Source: Methanolinea sp. (GTDB lineage: Archaea; Halobacteriota; Methanomicrobia; Methanomicrobiales; Methanospirillaceae). From it: a DNA stretch of 55,165 nt. Shown here one piece after another: positions 18,379 through 25,790 of the stretch. Positions within the stretch are counted from its first letter, which is position 1; each line of letters begins with the position of its first letter. The stretch lies in contig JALOPW010000016.1 in the NCBI GenBank assembly GCA_025453675.1, positions 1 through 55,165 on the forward strand, written 5' to 3'. Made by a program: the position numbers and the translations under genes. Below the pieces are notes generated by a model, which was not told the DNA's origin, did no database searches, and saw nothing but the letters and a program-made list of their open reading frames with translations.

Positions 18379-18439
18379 ATGCCCTGACCATTGGAGTCGA
18401 TACCACAAGTACTTTTATGATGGAGCTGACATTTCTGTA

Positions 18440-18667
18440 ATGGACGAGGCCACGAAGGTGCAATTAAAATGGAGATTTTACCGCCTGGCGATCATCCTCA
18501 ACGCCATCGTGCTGCTGGTCGCACTGGGGGTGGTTGCTCTCCTGAAACTGCCAGGCACCACAGCGCTTGCCGCAGGCCTGGTCCTTTTCGTGCTGGCGGT
18601 AATCCTTGGGATCTACTTCCGGATGAAGTACACCTCCACGAGAAGATGGCTCGATGAACAGGCATAG
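18440..18667 (+). CDS. Small membrane protein with two transmembrane segments
   Basis: This 75-residue protein has a charged N-terminus (KVQLKWRFYRL), two hydrophobic helices (about residues 17-36 and 40-60) and a basic C-terminus (RMKYTSTRRWLDEQA). I do not recognise a family. It lies 26 bp upstream of a small wHTH gene and may be co-transcribed with it; the spacing to the divergent pepQ-type gene is about 60 bp. Confidence 0.7.
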   Translation: MDEATKVQLKWRFYRLAIILNAIVLLVALGVVALLKLPGTTALAAGLVLFVLAVILGIYFRMKYTSTRRWLDEQA

Positions 18668-18693
18668 CTGGACCCGGATGGGAGGCAGTGACC

Positions 18694-18984
18694 ATGATTG
18701 AGAAAGTGAAAGGGGAGATCGAGCTGATGCAGCGGCACATCCAGGTGCTGCGGACCGTGGTGGCACACCAACCCATCGGTATCATGAAGCTCTCGGAGTT
18801 GATGGACCTCCCTTTTCACAGGATCCGCTACTCTCTCCGGGTGCTGGAACAGATGGGATACATCCGTGCCTCCCCCTCTGGTGCCGTGGCAACCCCTCAG
18901 AGCGTGGAACTGCTTGCAGGTCTGGACCAGGAGCTCGCGGAGATGATCAGTCTCCTGGAGAGCATGAAGCACCAGGGTGACTGA
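18694..18984 (+). CDS. Small winged-helix transcriptional regulator
   Basis: This product of about 96 residues has an N-terminal helix, a wHTH core (GIMKLSELMDLPFHRIRYSLRVLEQMGYIRASPSG) and a C-terminal helix suited to dimerisation (LDQELAEMISLLESM). No ligand domain is present. A GTG at 18688 is in frame, but GGGAGG at 18680-18685 has ideal 8-bp spacing to the ATG at 18694 and only 2 bp to the GTG, so the ATG is chosen. The target is unknown; the preceding membrane protein gene is a candidate partner. Confidence 0.78.
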   Translation: MIEKVKGEIELMQRHIQVLRTVVAHQPIGIMKLSELMDLPFHRIRYSLRVLEQMGYIRASPSGAVATPQSVELLAGLDQELAEMISLLESMKHQGD

Positions 18985-19079
18985 TCCGGGAATGGCCCGG
19001 CGGGCTGTCTACCTATCCCTTTGAAGTATCCGCTACCTTTTTCACCGCCGGCGGTAACCTATAGTGGCACATCGCACGT

Positions 19080-19152
19080 GCCGCCATAACTCAGTTGGTA
19101 GAGTGGCTGGCTGTTAACCAGCATGTCACAGGTTCGAGTCCTGTTGGCGGCG
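19080..19152 (+). tRNA. tRNA-Asn (GTT)
   Basis: A 73-nt cloverleaf with acceptor GCCGCCA/TGGCGGC, discriminator G, D-loop with TTGGTAGAG, anticodon GTT in CTGTTAA, and T-loop GTTCGAGTC. A TATA-like CCTATAGTG lies about 25 bp upstream and a T-run follows. No intron is seen. Confidence 0.97.
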
Positions 19153-19165
19153 TTTTTTCTTCCAT

Positions 19166-19240
19166 GGGCCCGTAGCTTAGTCCGGTCAGAGCGCCCGGCT
19201 CATAACCGGGCGGTCATGCGTTCAAATCGCATCGGGCCCA
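19166..19240 (+). tRNA. tRNA with CAT anticodon, probably tRNA-Ile2 (or elongator Met)
   Basis: A 75-nt cloverleaf with acceptor GGGCCCG/CGGGCCC, discriminator A, and anticodon CAT in CTCATAA. It lacks initiator features. Its acceptor stem and discriminator are identical to those of the tRNA-Ile(GAT) at 33580-33653, so it is plausibly the AUA-reading tRNA-Ile2, whose C34 is modified to agmatidine, and not tRNA-Met. It lies 13 bp after tRNA-Asn. Confidence 0.95.
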
Positions 19241-19290
19241 CTTTCGAACCATCATTGTTCCCTCTCCCCTTTTTTTTCCAGCCATTTCCC

Positions 19291-19488
19291 GTATGAAAAC
19301 CACATCCGCGGTTTTCATCAGGGGGGGCATGTGACCCGACAGCCTCATGTGCGTTTCGTATGAAAATCACCTTTGCGATTTTCATGAATTATGCCTTTTT
19401 CCCGGAAAAGGGGCACATATAAGGTTACTATGAAAATGGCTTCGCCATTTTTATGAATGTGTATGAATGTGTCTCGAAGGGAATCATA
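19291..19488 (+). repeat. Dispersed mosaic repeat, copy D
   Basis: Core first (ATGAAAACCAC/GCGGTTTTCAT, seven Gs, CATGTGACCCGACAG, CTCATGTGCGTTTCGTATG), then a variant ATGAAAATCACC...GCGATTTTCAT hairpin, a spacer, an ATGGCTTCGCCAT hairpin at about 19429-19454, and finally the end module in reverse (GAATGTGTCTCGAAGGGA). The end module is thus inverted relative to copy B. Confidence 0.86.
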
Positions 19489-20564
19489 TGGTTTTTTTGA
19501 AAAGGTATGTATGGGGTCCGGTACAAGATCCGGGTATGAGATGCCCGGTGTGCGGGGGTGCGTGCATCAGAGACGCGCCTGTGGTTCTCGAATCCCTCCC
19601 GTCTGTCTTCTCCCGGTGTCCCAGGTGCAGGTTCAGAGTGCTTGACAAGGGCGCTCCCCTGCAGGGCAGGTATTATGCAACTCCCTGTGCCTGCAACAAA
19701 CGGTTCATTGACGAAGTGTTTGCCCACCTCTACGTGATCATGGTGGAAGAAGACGTCCTGACCGGGAAAGAACCACTCAGGTCTGTGGGGTCGCCGCTCA
19801 TACATCCCGGCTTTTTCATGACGGGCCCCCCGTTTCTCCCCCCGGATTCCCTGGTGCTCCTCTCCCCGCGGGTGACGAAGTCAGTGGCTCAGCGAATAGT
19901 TGACGAGGTCCCTGAGGTGAGAGGGGTGGTGAGGTCGGGGGATTTTGTCCCCGGGGTCACAGACGCCACCCTCACCGCCGCCCCACGTACCTACGAACGC
20001 CTCGCGGGGTGCGATGTACGTGCCGGCGTCTTTCCTACGGAAGCCGGGCCGCTGGTCATCTATACCCAGCAGTCCAGGATGCATATCGAGTTTCCCAGGC
20101 TGAAAAATCCCAAGATCCAGTCCGTGGAGCGCCACCTGGCAGAAAAATCCCCTGCTTGGTGCGTTGATGCCTGTGCCGGGGCAGGGACGCTCGGGCTCTG
20201 CGCTGCCAGGCATGGTGTCCGGGGGGTGGTTCTCAACGATGCCTGGTTTGCGGCAGCGTTCTGGTCGGCGATGAACCTCCATGTCAACCGCATGTTTTTC
20301 CGGATCGGGGAGGTCAGGATGCTCTCGACCTACCACGCCATGGAGGAGCATCCCATAGGAGGTGAACCGGTCAGAGTCGCAGAGGCGTCAGGTGAGCAGT
20401 CGATCACGGTGTACCAGGGTAATTTGCGGGAACTCTGGAAGGTGCTGCCACCCGTGCCGGTATGTGCAATTCTTGATCTCTTTGATAAATCGGATAAAAC
20501 CTCGATGTCGCAGGTTTTGGAGGAATGGCGAAGCCTTGTCCCCGGCGAGGTATTTATCCCCTAG
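19488..20564 (+). CDS. Zinc-ribbon / SAM-dependent methyltransferase-like protein
   Basis: The N-terminus has a CxxC...CxxC zinc ribbon (RCPVCGG and SRCPRCRFR), with a further Cys pair in TPCACNKRF. The C-terminal half carries a SAM-binding motif I, VDACAGAGTLGLCAARHG, and ends with AILDLFDKSD, where a motif IV would lie. A known family name cannot be given; archaeal RNA or protein methyltransferase is a guess. The true start is unclear. ATGs at 19488 and 19536 are candidates; everything upstream of 19488 is repeat copy D, whose reverse end module provides the only SD-like AGGGA. The 3' end overlaps the SRP RNA promoter. Confidence 0.72.
   Translation: MVFLKRYVWGPVQDPGMRCPVCGGACIRDAPVVLESLPSVFSRCPRCRFRVLDKGAPLQGRYYATPCACNKRFIDEVFAHLYVIMVEEDVLTGKEPLRSVGSPLIHPGFFMTGPPFLPPDSLVLLSPRVTKSVAQRIVDEVPEVRGVVRSGDFVPGVTDATLTAAPRTYERLAGCDVRAGVFPTEAGPLVIYTQQSRMHIEFPRLKNPKIQSVERHLAEKSPAWCVDACAGAGTLGLCAARHGVRGVVLNDAWFAAAFWSAMNLHVNRMFFRIGEVRMLSTYHAMEEHPIGGEPVRVAEASGEQSITVYQGNLRELWKVLPPVPVCAILDLFDKSDKTSMSQVLEEWRSLVPGEVFIP
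20550..20557 (+). promoter_or_regulatory. TATA box of the SRP RNA gene
   Basis: GTATTTAT lies about 25 bp before the predicted 5' end of the SRP RNA (about 20578) and inside the last codons of the preceding gene. Confidence 0.6.
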
Positions 20565-20577
20565 GGTCTCCATATGA

Positions 20578-20892
20578 TATGGGGACTAGCCCGGGTGGCC
20601 CGGCGTCACCTGTGACCCGAAACCGTCGGCATGCGGGGGGCGAAGTTCGGAGAAGGCGGTACCGGGTTGCCTTTGAATGGTACAGGCCAACGTTGAAACC
20701 TCGTCCCATGAGGTCGGTGGACAGGGATCAAAACCCCGGAGGGGGTGGCGACCTGTTGTTGCGGAGACCGGTCCAGGCCCGGAAGGGAGCAGACTTACCG
20801 TGAACATTCGGCGCCCATGGGGTTGCGGGGCGGAGGAGGAATGTGCCCGGAGGAGGCAGCCGCGAGCCGTCGACCGAGAACATGTCCCCATT
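20578..20892 (+). ncRNA. Signal recognition particle 7S RNA
   Basis: At about 315 nt this has archaeal SRP RNA length. The ends pair (ATGGGGAC at 20579-20586 with GTCCCCAT at 20884-20891), closing helix 1/5. The S domain shows the conserved helix-8 internal loop GGAAGGGAGCAG at 20781-20792, next to CAGGCCC, as needed for SRP54 binding. The 5' part carries an Alu-type domain with CACCTGTGACCCG. No protein-coding potential is evident. The RNA end is about 17 bp before the dehydrogenase start codon. Confidence 0.93.
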
Positions 20893-20909
20893 TCTCAGGC
20901 CGTATTCTT

Positions 20910-21857
20910 ATGTCAAAAGTCACTATCATCGGGGCTACCGGAAACGTCGGTACCTTCTCTGCCTATACCCTGGCAGGGATACCTTACGTGCACGAGATCC
21001 TCCTCCACGGGAGGCCAGGGCGGGAGAACCTGCTCTGCGGGATCACCCAGGACCTGATAGACTCGTTTGCCGCATCCGGGCAGGCAATTGACCTTTCCTG
21101 GACAACGAACCTTGAGGATGCTCACGATTCCGACGTGGTGGTCTGCACGGCGGGGGTTCCCCGCAGGCCAGGGCAGGATCGTCTTGACCTGTCGCTTGAA
21201 AATGCCCGTGTCATCGCCAGGACCGCCGAGATTATCGGAAATTGTGCCCCCGATGCCATGATCCTGATGGTCACGAACCCCGTTGACGTGATGACCTCGG
21301 TGGCAATGAAATATTCGGGAATGCCACCTAACCAGGTCTTCGGACTCGGGACGCACCTCGATTCCATGCGCCTGAAATCGCTCATCGCAAAACACTTCCA
21401 CGTTCACGTGAGCGAGGTGCACACCCGCATCATCGGCGAGCACGGAGATTCGATGGTACCGCTCTGGTCTGCCACCACCATCGGGGGGATCCAGATAAGC
21501 AACCTCCCGGCATTCTCGCGACTCCCTGTAGAGGAGATGGTCTCAACTGTCAAATCGAGCGGCGAGCAGATCATCCGGAACAAGGGGGCCACGGTATACG
21601 GACCGGGCGAGGCCATCGCCACACTGGTACGAACCGTGCTCGGGAATGAGGACCGTATTCTCACCGTCTCCGCGTATATCCGGAGCGAGGTGCATGATAT
21701 AGGGGATGTGTGTATCGGTGTTCCGGCGAGGATAAACCGCAACGGAGTCTTCCCTGTCCCGATAAAGATAGCGGAGAACGAAGTGACAGAGTTCCAGGAA
21801 TCTGTCGAGAAGATACGCACCATCACGAGCGAAGTACTGCAAAAAATACAGGAATAA
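20910..21857 (+). CDS. mdh: Malate/lactate dehydrogenase family enzyme
   Basis: This is an NAD(P)-dependent 2-hydroxyacid dehydrogenase that probably interconverts malate and oxaloacetate. It begins with the Rossmann motif KVTIIGATGNVGTFSAY, as in methanogen MalDHs with GATGxVG. Substrate and catalytic residues appear in GVPRRPGQDRLDLSLENARV (two Arg), TNPVDVMTSVAM (Arg usually follows later, here in THLDSMRLKS) and IIGEHGDSMVPLWS (catalytic His). The frame is open further upstream through the SRP RNA, but homology starts at the ATG at 20910. No clear SD is present, so it may depend on read-through from the SRP RNA promoter. Confidence 0.93.
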   Translation: MSKVTIIGATGNVGTFSAYTLAGIPYVHEILLHGRPGRENLLCGITQDLIDSFAASGQAIDLSWTTNLEDAHDSDVVVCTAGVPRRPGQDRLDLSLENARVIARTAEIIGNCAPDAMILMVTNPVDVMTSVAMKYSGMPPNQVFGLGTHLDSMRLKSLIAKHFHVHVSEVHTRIIGEHGDSMVPLWSATTIGGIQISNLPAFSRLPVEEMVSTVKSSGEQIIRNKGATVYGPGEAIATLVRTVLGNEDRILTVSAYIRSEVHDIGDVCIGVPARINRNGVFPVPIKIAENEVTEFQESVEKIRTITSEVLQKIQE

Positions 21858-21904
21858 TAAAAACCTCTCCTTCTGCACCATCGAAAGGAGAAGGGTGGTG
21901 TGGT

Positions 21905-22162
21905 TCAGGTAAGGGTCAGTTCTACGATCTCAGCCCGCTCGACACCGGTGATCTTCTGGATCTCCGCTTCCACCGCGTCGCTCTCTCCGCCGGCATCATT
22001 CACGAGTGCTGCCACCTTGAGGGCTTTTAAGCCAAACCCTATGGGTTCCTCCCGGATGTCCCTGACGGCCGGGACCTTCTTCTGTATCTCTGCCTTCAGG
22101 ACGGCAAGATCCACGTCCAGGGATTCAGGCATGACCCTGAGGATGATTGCAACCGTACCCAT
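21905..22162 (-). CDS. Translation elongation factor aEF1-beta
   Basis: The 85-residue protein is the GDP/GTP exchange factor for aEF1-alpha. The sequence begins MGTVAIILRVMPESLDVDL and contains REEPIGFGLKALKVAALV and VERAEIVELT, the compact archaeal EF1B alpha-beta sandwich. It lies 3 bp after the zinc-ribbon gene, a pairing found in many archaea. Confidence 0.95.
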   Translation of the reverse strand: MGTVAIILRVMPESLDVDLAVLKAEIQKKVPAVRDIREEPIGFGLKALKVAALVNDAGGESDAVEAEIQKITGVERAEIVELTLT

Positions 22163-22165
22163 GGC

Positions 22166-22327
22166 TCAAGGCCCCCCGAACCCGCATTTGGGGCAGGTGT
22201 AGGGGATGCTCTGCTCACGGCACCGGTAACATCTCCTGATCTGATAATCGCACTTCGGGCATCCGAATTCGGTGGCACCTTCCTCGGCCAGGGGTGAATT
22301 GCATGATGTACACTTTCTGATCGGCAT
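22166..22327 (-). CDS. Small zinc-ribbon protein adjacent to aEF1-beta
   Basis: A 53-residue protein with four CxxC knuckles: CTSC, CPKC, CYRC and CPKC, enough for two zinc sites. This zinc-finger protein is commonly encoded directly before aEF1-beta in archaea, and a link to translation is inferred from that. The ATG at 22327 has GGAGG about 6 bp upstream, which rules out the longer frame to 22624. Confidence 0.9.
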   Translation of the reverse strand: MPIRKCTSCNSPLAEEGATEFGCPKCDYQIRRCYRCREQSIPYTCPKCGFGGP

Positions 22328-22373
22328 GGAACCCTCCTGATAGAATGTTCTCATATAATCTCTCCTGAAACAC

Positions 22374-22967
22374 TTAAAAGCAGATGGTCGTACCGATGGT
22401 GGGATTGCCCTTGAGAGCAGCCCTGATTCGGTCCGGGGACCTCCCGGAGATGACCTGTGCAGGCACGCGGTGTTCCAGCACGAACGGGAGGAAACAGGGA
22501 TCGACGTCCTCTGTTGGCAGCGGGGAGAGGACGCTCGCGCAGAGCCGCCCGCCTGAATGGATCCCATCCACGGATTTGAGCAGCACAAGGGGGATGTGGA
22601 GGGTGTGCGCACACCATGCCGCAATGGTATCCGAAGTCACCTCCCACCGGTGGGGAAGGGGGTCCAGGGATCTGAGCGGGCCATACGGGAGCAGGATGAT
22701 CGGACGCGCGGGTGTACAGAGCCTGGCGGTGACAGGCAGGCCAAAAGAGGAGAGGAACCACCCATACTGCTCCATGGCGGCAATGGCCATCCAGTGGGCG
22801 GCGGATCCTTCAACCTTGCACTCTCTTGCCAGGTCTGCAAATGCTCCTCCACCGGGGACGATCAACACTGGAACCGCCTGTTCCTTCAGCAGGGTGCAGA
22901 TCTCCCTGGCACAACCCTGCAGGCTCCCGCCAATCTTCAGCACCAGTGGGGGGCTCACACCCGTCAT
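22374..22967 (-). CDS. mfnE: Amino-acid-kinase-fold kinase, candidate MfnE of methanofuran biosynthesis
   Basis: The 197-residue protein has the AAK fold: LVLKIGGSL at the N-terminus, LIVPGGGAFADLAR, HRWEVTSDTIAAW and LLKSVDGI. Archaeal proteins of this size and pattern include MfnE, which phosphorylates [5-(aminomethyl)furan-3-yl]methyl phosphate to the diphosphate in methanofuran synthesis. The alternative is another small AAK kinase. It precedes the zinc-ribbon/aEF1-beta pair in the same direction (46-bp gap). The name is inferred from fold and length. Confidence 0.72.
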   Translation of the reverse strand: MTGVSPPLVLKIGGSLQGCAREICTLLKEQAVPVLIVPGGGAFADLARECKVEGSAAHWMAIAAMEQYGWFLSSFGLPVTARLCTPARPIILLPYGPLRSLDPLPHRWEVTSDTIAAWCAHTLHIPLVLLKSVDGIHSGGRLCASVLSPLPTEDVDPCFLPFVLEHRVPAQVISGRSPDRIRAALKGNPTIGTTICF

Positions 22968-22984
22968 AGCTCTCTTAAGGAGTT

Positions 22985-24694
22985 ATGTTTCAGCAGGTTA
23001 ATACTCCCCTCCCCCACCACCTTTCAGGCATGTACTGGTTGTCCATCCTGGTCGCCTTGGCCCTGGCCTGCCCGGTGAGCGGGGTTATCCTGGTGGAGTT
23101 CTGCCCTGACCCGTACCTCCCGAATGACAGGGATGAGTATCTCTGCCTGGAAGGCGGGGGTTCACTTGATGGAATTGTGGTGACGGATGGGGAGGGGGGT
23201 TTTCGGTTTCCCCCGGGGACCGCCCTTGGGGACAGGACGGTGGTGGCCATGGATGCCGAGGCCTATTGCACCAGCCACGGGGTGTATCCTGATTTTGAAT
23301 GGGACGGAAACTCCCCTGCTGTCCCTGACGTGATTCGGAACGGGAGATTCCAGCTCTCCAACGCCTGTGACCAGCTGGAGGTCTATTCCGGCGGAATATG
23401 CCTGCAGAAGGTGGAATGGCCAGGGCAGGTCTCACCGCGCCAGGGGCAGGTCCATCTTCTCGTCAATGGCAGGTGGGACGAGAGGGTAGTGATGCTCGGG
23501 CAGTCGCGGTTTGAGCCCGGGACATACCACAATGCCAGCGGGATCGCGTTTGTCTCCCCTGACTGCTCCCGGGAAGTCTTCTTGGGCGCTGTAGGAAGAG
23601 CAGAACGGGAGATCCTGGTGAGTATTTATGAGTTCACCAGCCCCGTGCTGGCCGGACATCTTGAGGACGCACACCAGCGCGGAGTGGAGGTGCGCGTCCT
23701 TGTGGAGGGAGGACCCGTGGGGGGAATCCCCCTGGAGGAGCACTCGGTGATCTCCCGACTGCAGCAGTGCGGAATTCCCGTCCGGAGCATGGCAGGAACC
23801 GAGATGGTGCACACCCCCTACCGGTTCCTTCACTCCAAATACATGGTCATTGATTCCCGGGAGGTGCTGGTCACCAGCGAGAATTTCAAGGAGAACGGGT
23901 TCCCTGAACGGGGCAGCAGGGGTAACCGGGGATGGGGGGTGGCGATCACGCACCCTGGACTGGCGGAGTATTTCAGATCAGTATACACCCATGATGCAGC
24001 GGGCGGTTGGACTATACCTGCAGTTCCAGGCGAGGGAGACCAGGAGATCCCCTCTGCCCGGGAGTACCCGGCGGAATTTTCACCCTACGTGTTTACCGGG
24101 GCTACCGTGATCCCTGTCATCTCTCCGGATACGAGCAGCCTGCTGCACCCGCTTATCCTTGATGCGCAGAGAAGCGTGGATATCGAGATGGCCTATATCA
24201 CCAATGAGACGCCGTCGACCCTGAACCCCTTCCTTGCAGATGCTGTCAACGTCTCACGCCGGGGCATCCCGGTGAGGGTTATCCTCGACTCTTATTACTA
24301 CAACGTGGAGGGGGAAGCCGACAACGATGAGATGGCAGGAGTGCTGAATGATATGGCTGCATCAGAAGGATTGCCCCTTGAAGCCCGCTGCGCAGACCTG
24401 GGTCCAGGCCGGGTGGAGAAGATCCATAACAAGGGGGTGATTGTCGATGGGGAGAAGGTGCTAATCAGCAGCATCAACTGGAACCAGAACTCCCCGACCT
24501 TCAACCGGGAAGCGGGGGTGATCCTGCACCACCACGGGGTGGGGGAGTACTATACCCGGGCATTTGAGAGAGACTGGGAGGCTGCCGGGAAGGAGGGGCC
24601 AGAAGGGGGCCCGGATCTCCTGAAGATCTCTCTGGCCTGCGCGGTTATTGGTGCTCTTCTCCTTTTTTGCTGGTTGCGGAGGAGGGCGGGTTGA
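22985..24694 (+). CDS. Secreted phospholipase D-like protein with two HKD motifs and C-terminal membrane anchor
   Basis: A signal sequence (WLSILVALALACPVSG) is followed by a lamin-tail-like beta domain (about residues 35-160, with EFCPDPYLPNDRDEYLCLE and FRFPPGTALGDRTVV). Two PLD catalytic motifs follow: HSKYMVID with an Asn/Glu partner at about residue 283, and HNKGVIVDG...SSINWNQNSPTFNRE at about 481. A final hydrophobic helix and a basic tail (LLLFCWLRRRAG) would hold it in the membrane with the enzyme outside. It may cleave phosphodiesters in lipids or nucleic acids. The start at 22985 has AAGGAG close upstream; ATG 23030 is possible. Its 3' end overlaps the convergent HTH gene by 50 bp. 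Confidence 0.86.
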   Translation: MFQQVNTPLPHHLSGMYWLSILVALALACPVSGVILVEFCPDPYLPNDRDEYLCLEGGGSLDGIVVTDGEGGFRFPPGTALGDRTVVAMDAEAYCTSHGVYPDFEWDGNSPAVPDVIRNGRFQLSNACDQLEVYSGGICLQKVEWPGQVSPRQGQVHLLVNGRWDERVVMLGQSRFEPGTYHNASGIAFVSPDCSREVFLGAVGRAEREILVSIYEFTSPVLAGHLEDAHQRGVEVRVLVEGGPVGGIPLEEHSVISRLQQCGIPVRSMAGTEMVHTPYRFLHSKYMVIDSREVLVTSENFKENGFPERGSRGNRGWGVAITHPGLAEYFRSVYTHDAAGGWTIPAVPGEGDQEIPSAREYPAEFSPYVFTGATVIPVISPDTSSLLHPLILDAQRSVDIEMAYITNETPSTLNPFLADAVNVSRRGIPVRVILDSYYYNVEGEADNDEMAGVLNDMAASEGLPLEARCADLGPGRVEKIHNKGVIVDGEKVLISSINWNQNSPTFNREAGVILHHHGVGEYYTRAFERDWEAAGKEGPEGGPDLLKISLACAVIGALLLFCWLRRRAG

Positions 24695-25055
24695 GATGGT
24701 CTGGCACTTCTTCCTGGTCCTGCCGGATCAGATCTTTCTTCTGCTGCCATGGGTATTTCATCGCACACTGGCAGATATCGCACAGCGTGATGCAGTCCTG
24801 ATTTCCGGCAACTGCCATTGCCCAGCGATCGATAAGGGCATTCATATCAGGTGAGATCTCAAAGTCAGCGTCACCACGTTTCCTGCTCAGGTACTGCGAC
24901 ACCGCAGCCCTGGTAATACCGAGCCTCTTTGCGGCGTCGCTCTGACTCAAACCCTGCTGGTGGACCAGGCGGAATACCATCTCTGCCCGCATGGCGGGGA
25001 GAAACTTGCGAGCCATGGTATCGCAGACCATGATATCGCAGTCTCTCTCGTTCAT
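24645..25055 (-). CDS. HTH transcriptional regulator with C-terminal cysteine cluster
   Basis: The 136-residue protein has a Cro/Xre-like helix-turn-helix (LVHQQGLSQSDAAKRLGITRAAVSQYLSRKR) and a C-terminal cluster, CITLCDICQC (C88, C92, C95, C97), that could bind an FeS cluster or zinc. This combination resembles COG2522 archaeal regulators. It overlaps the preceding wHTH gene by 4 bp (ATGA), so both are made from one mRNA under the palindrome at 25285-25307. The last 50 bp overlap the convergent phospholipase-D-like gene. Confidence 0.82.
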   Translation of the reverse strand: MNERDCDIMVCDTMARKFLPAMRAEMVFRLVHQQGLSQSDAAKRLGITRAAVSQYLSRKRGDADFEISPDMNALIDRWAMAVAGNQDCITLCDICQCAMKYPWQQKKDLIRQDQEEVPDHLNPPSSATSKKGEEHQ

Positions 25056-25279
25056 GCCGTCACCGCGACAGGGCGGTTCTGGTAGATAATCTGCCTGGCA
25101 TCCTTGAAGTTGAACTTCTCGATGATCAGGTGCTGTTCTTTCAATTTTTTCAACGCATATCTCACTGTACGTGGTGCAAGACGTGTCTTCTTCACCAGGT
25201 CCTTATGGGTCATGGCCCCGCCTTCATCGAGTATATGAAGGACGGTGAGAGATGATGGGGGCAGGCTCGCCTCTGGCAT
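25052..25279 (-). CDS. Small winged-helix (MarR/ArsR-like) regulator
   Basis: The 75-residue protein is a bare wHTH: LTVLHILDEGGAMTHKDLVKKTRLAPRTVRYALKKLKEQHLI, with a wing in EKFNFKDARQIIYQ. No effector domain is present. The ATG lies 5 bp from a 23-bp perfect palindrome, which suggests autoregulation. It is translationally coupled to the next HTH gene. Confidence 0.85.
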   Translation of the reverse strand: MPEASLPPSSLTVLHILDEGGAMTHKDLVKKTRLAPRTVRYALKKLKEQHLIIEKFNFKDARQIIYQNRPVAVTA

Positions 25280-25284
25280 ATAGT

Positions 25285-25307
25285 ATATGTTAACGCTGTT
25301 AACATAT
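25285..25307. promoter_or_regulatory. Perfect 23-bp operator palindrome between divergent genes
   Basis: Arms ATATGTTAAC and GTTAACATAT flank GCT. The site lies 6-28 bp before the start codon of the wHTH gene, where a TATA box for a leaderless mRNA would be, and about 24 bp before the divergent gene at 25331. Binding would therefore block the HTH pair and possibly the divergent gene. Confidence 0.8.
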
Positions 25308-25330
25308 CAAACTGTCGATGCTTATAAAGG

Positions 25331-25729
25331 GTGATGCCTAACCTCTTCTTTGTGATACTGGTCCGGCAGGAGAAGATCGCCATACTCATCCTCGTGGTGG
25401 TCATTGGAGTGATGCTGATATCTGCGGGTATCCTGGAATCGGCAGGCAAAGGCATCTTCTCACGCCCCTATGGGCCGGATTGTGCCGATGGGGAACTGGT
25501 TCATCACCAGGGCGTGGTAGAGCAGAGTACCCTGACCACCACCGGGGGCCACCAGATGTTGGTGGTCTCTGGCGTGCGTATCTTCATACCCTCCTCCTCT
25601 GTGCAGAAGGAATGGCCCCGGGTCGGGCAGTCTGTATCACTCTATGGGACAGTCCAGACCTACCGGGGAGAGAGAGAGATACTTATCCGTTCTTCAGGGG
25701 ATATCGGTCCGCTCCCCGCTCCAGGATGA
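25331..25729 (+). CDS. Membrane-anchored OB-fold-like protein
   Basis: One N-terminal transmembrane helix (KIAILILVVVIGVMLISAGIL) precedes an extracellular beta-rich domain of about 85 residues (VHHQGVVEQSTLTTTGGHQMLVVSGVRIFIP, SLYGTVQTYRGEREILIRS) like the OB folds of exported nucleic-acid or polysaccharide-binding proteins. The start is uncertain: GTG at 25331 and ATG at 25334 directly follow CTTATAAAG (25321-25329), which as a TATA box would place transcription start near 25350, close to an in-frame GTG at 25352. No function is assigned. Confidence 0.72.
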   Translation: MMPNLFFVILVRQEKIAILILVVVIGVMLISAGILESAGKGIFSRPYGPDCADGELVHHQGVVEQSTLTTTGGHQMLVVSGVRIFIPSSSVQKEWPRVGQSVSLYGTVQTYRGEREILIRSSGDIGPLPAPG

Positions 25730-25790
25730 GCGGGAGATCGCAGGGGGAATTCTGCCAATCTTTTTAATCACGCGGTGATTACCAGAGAGT

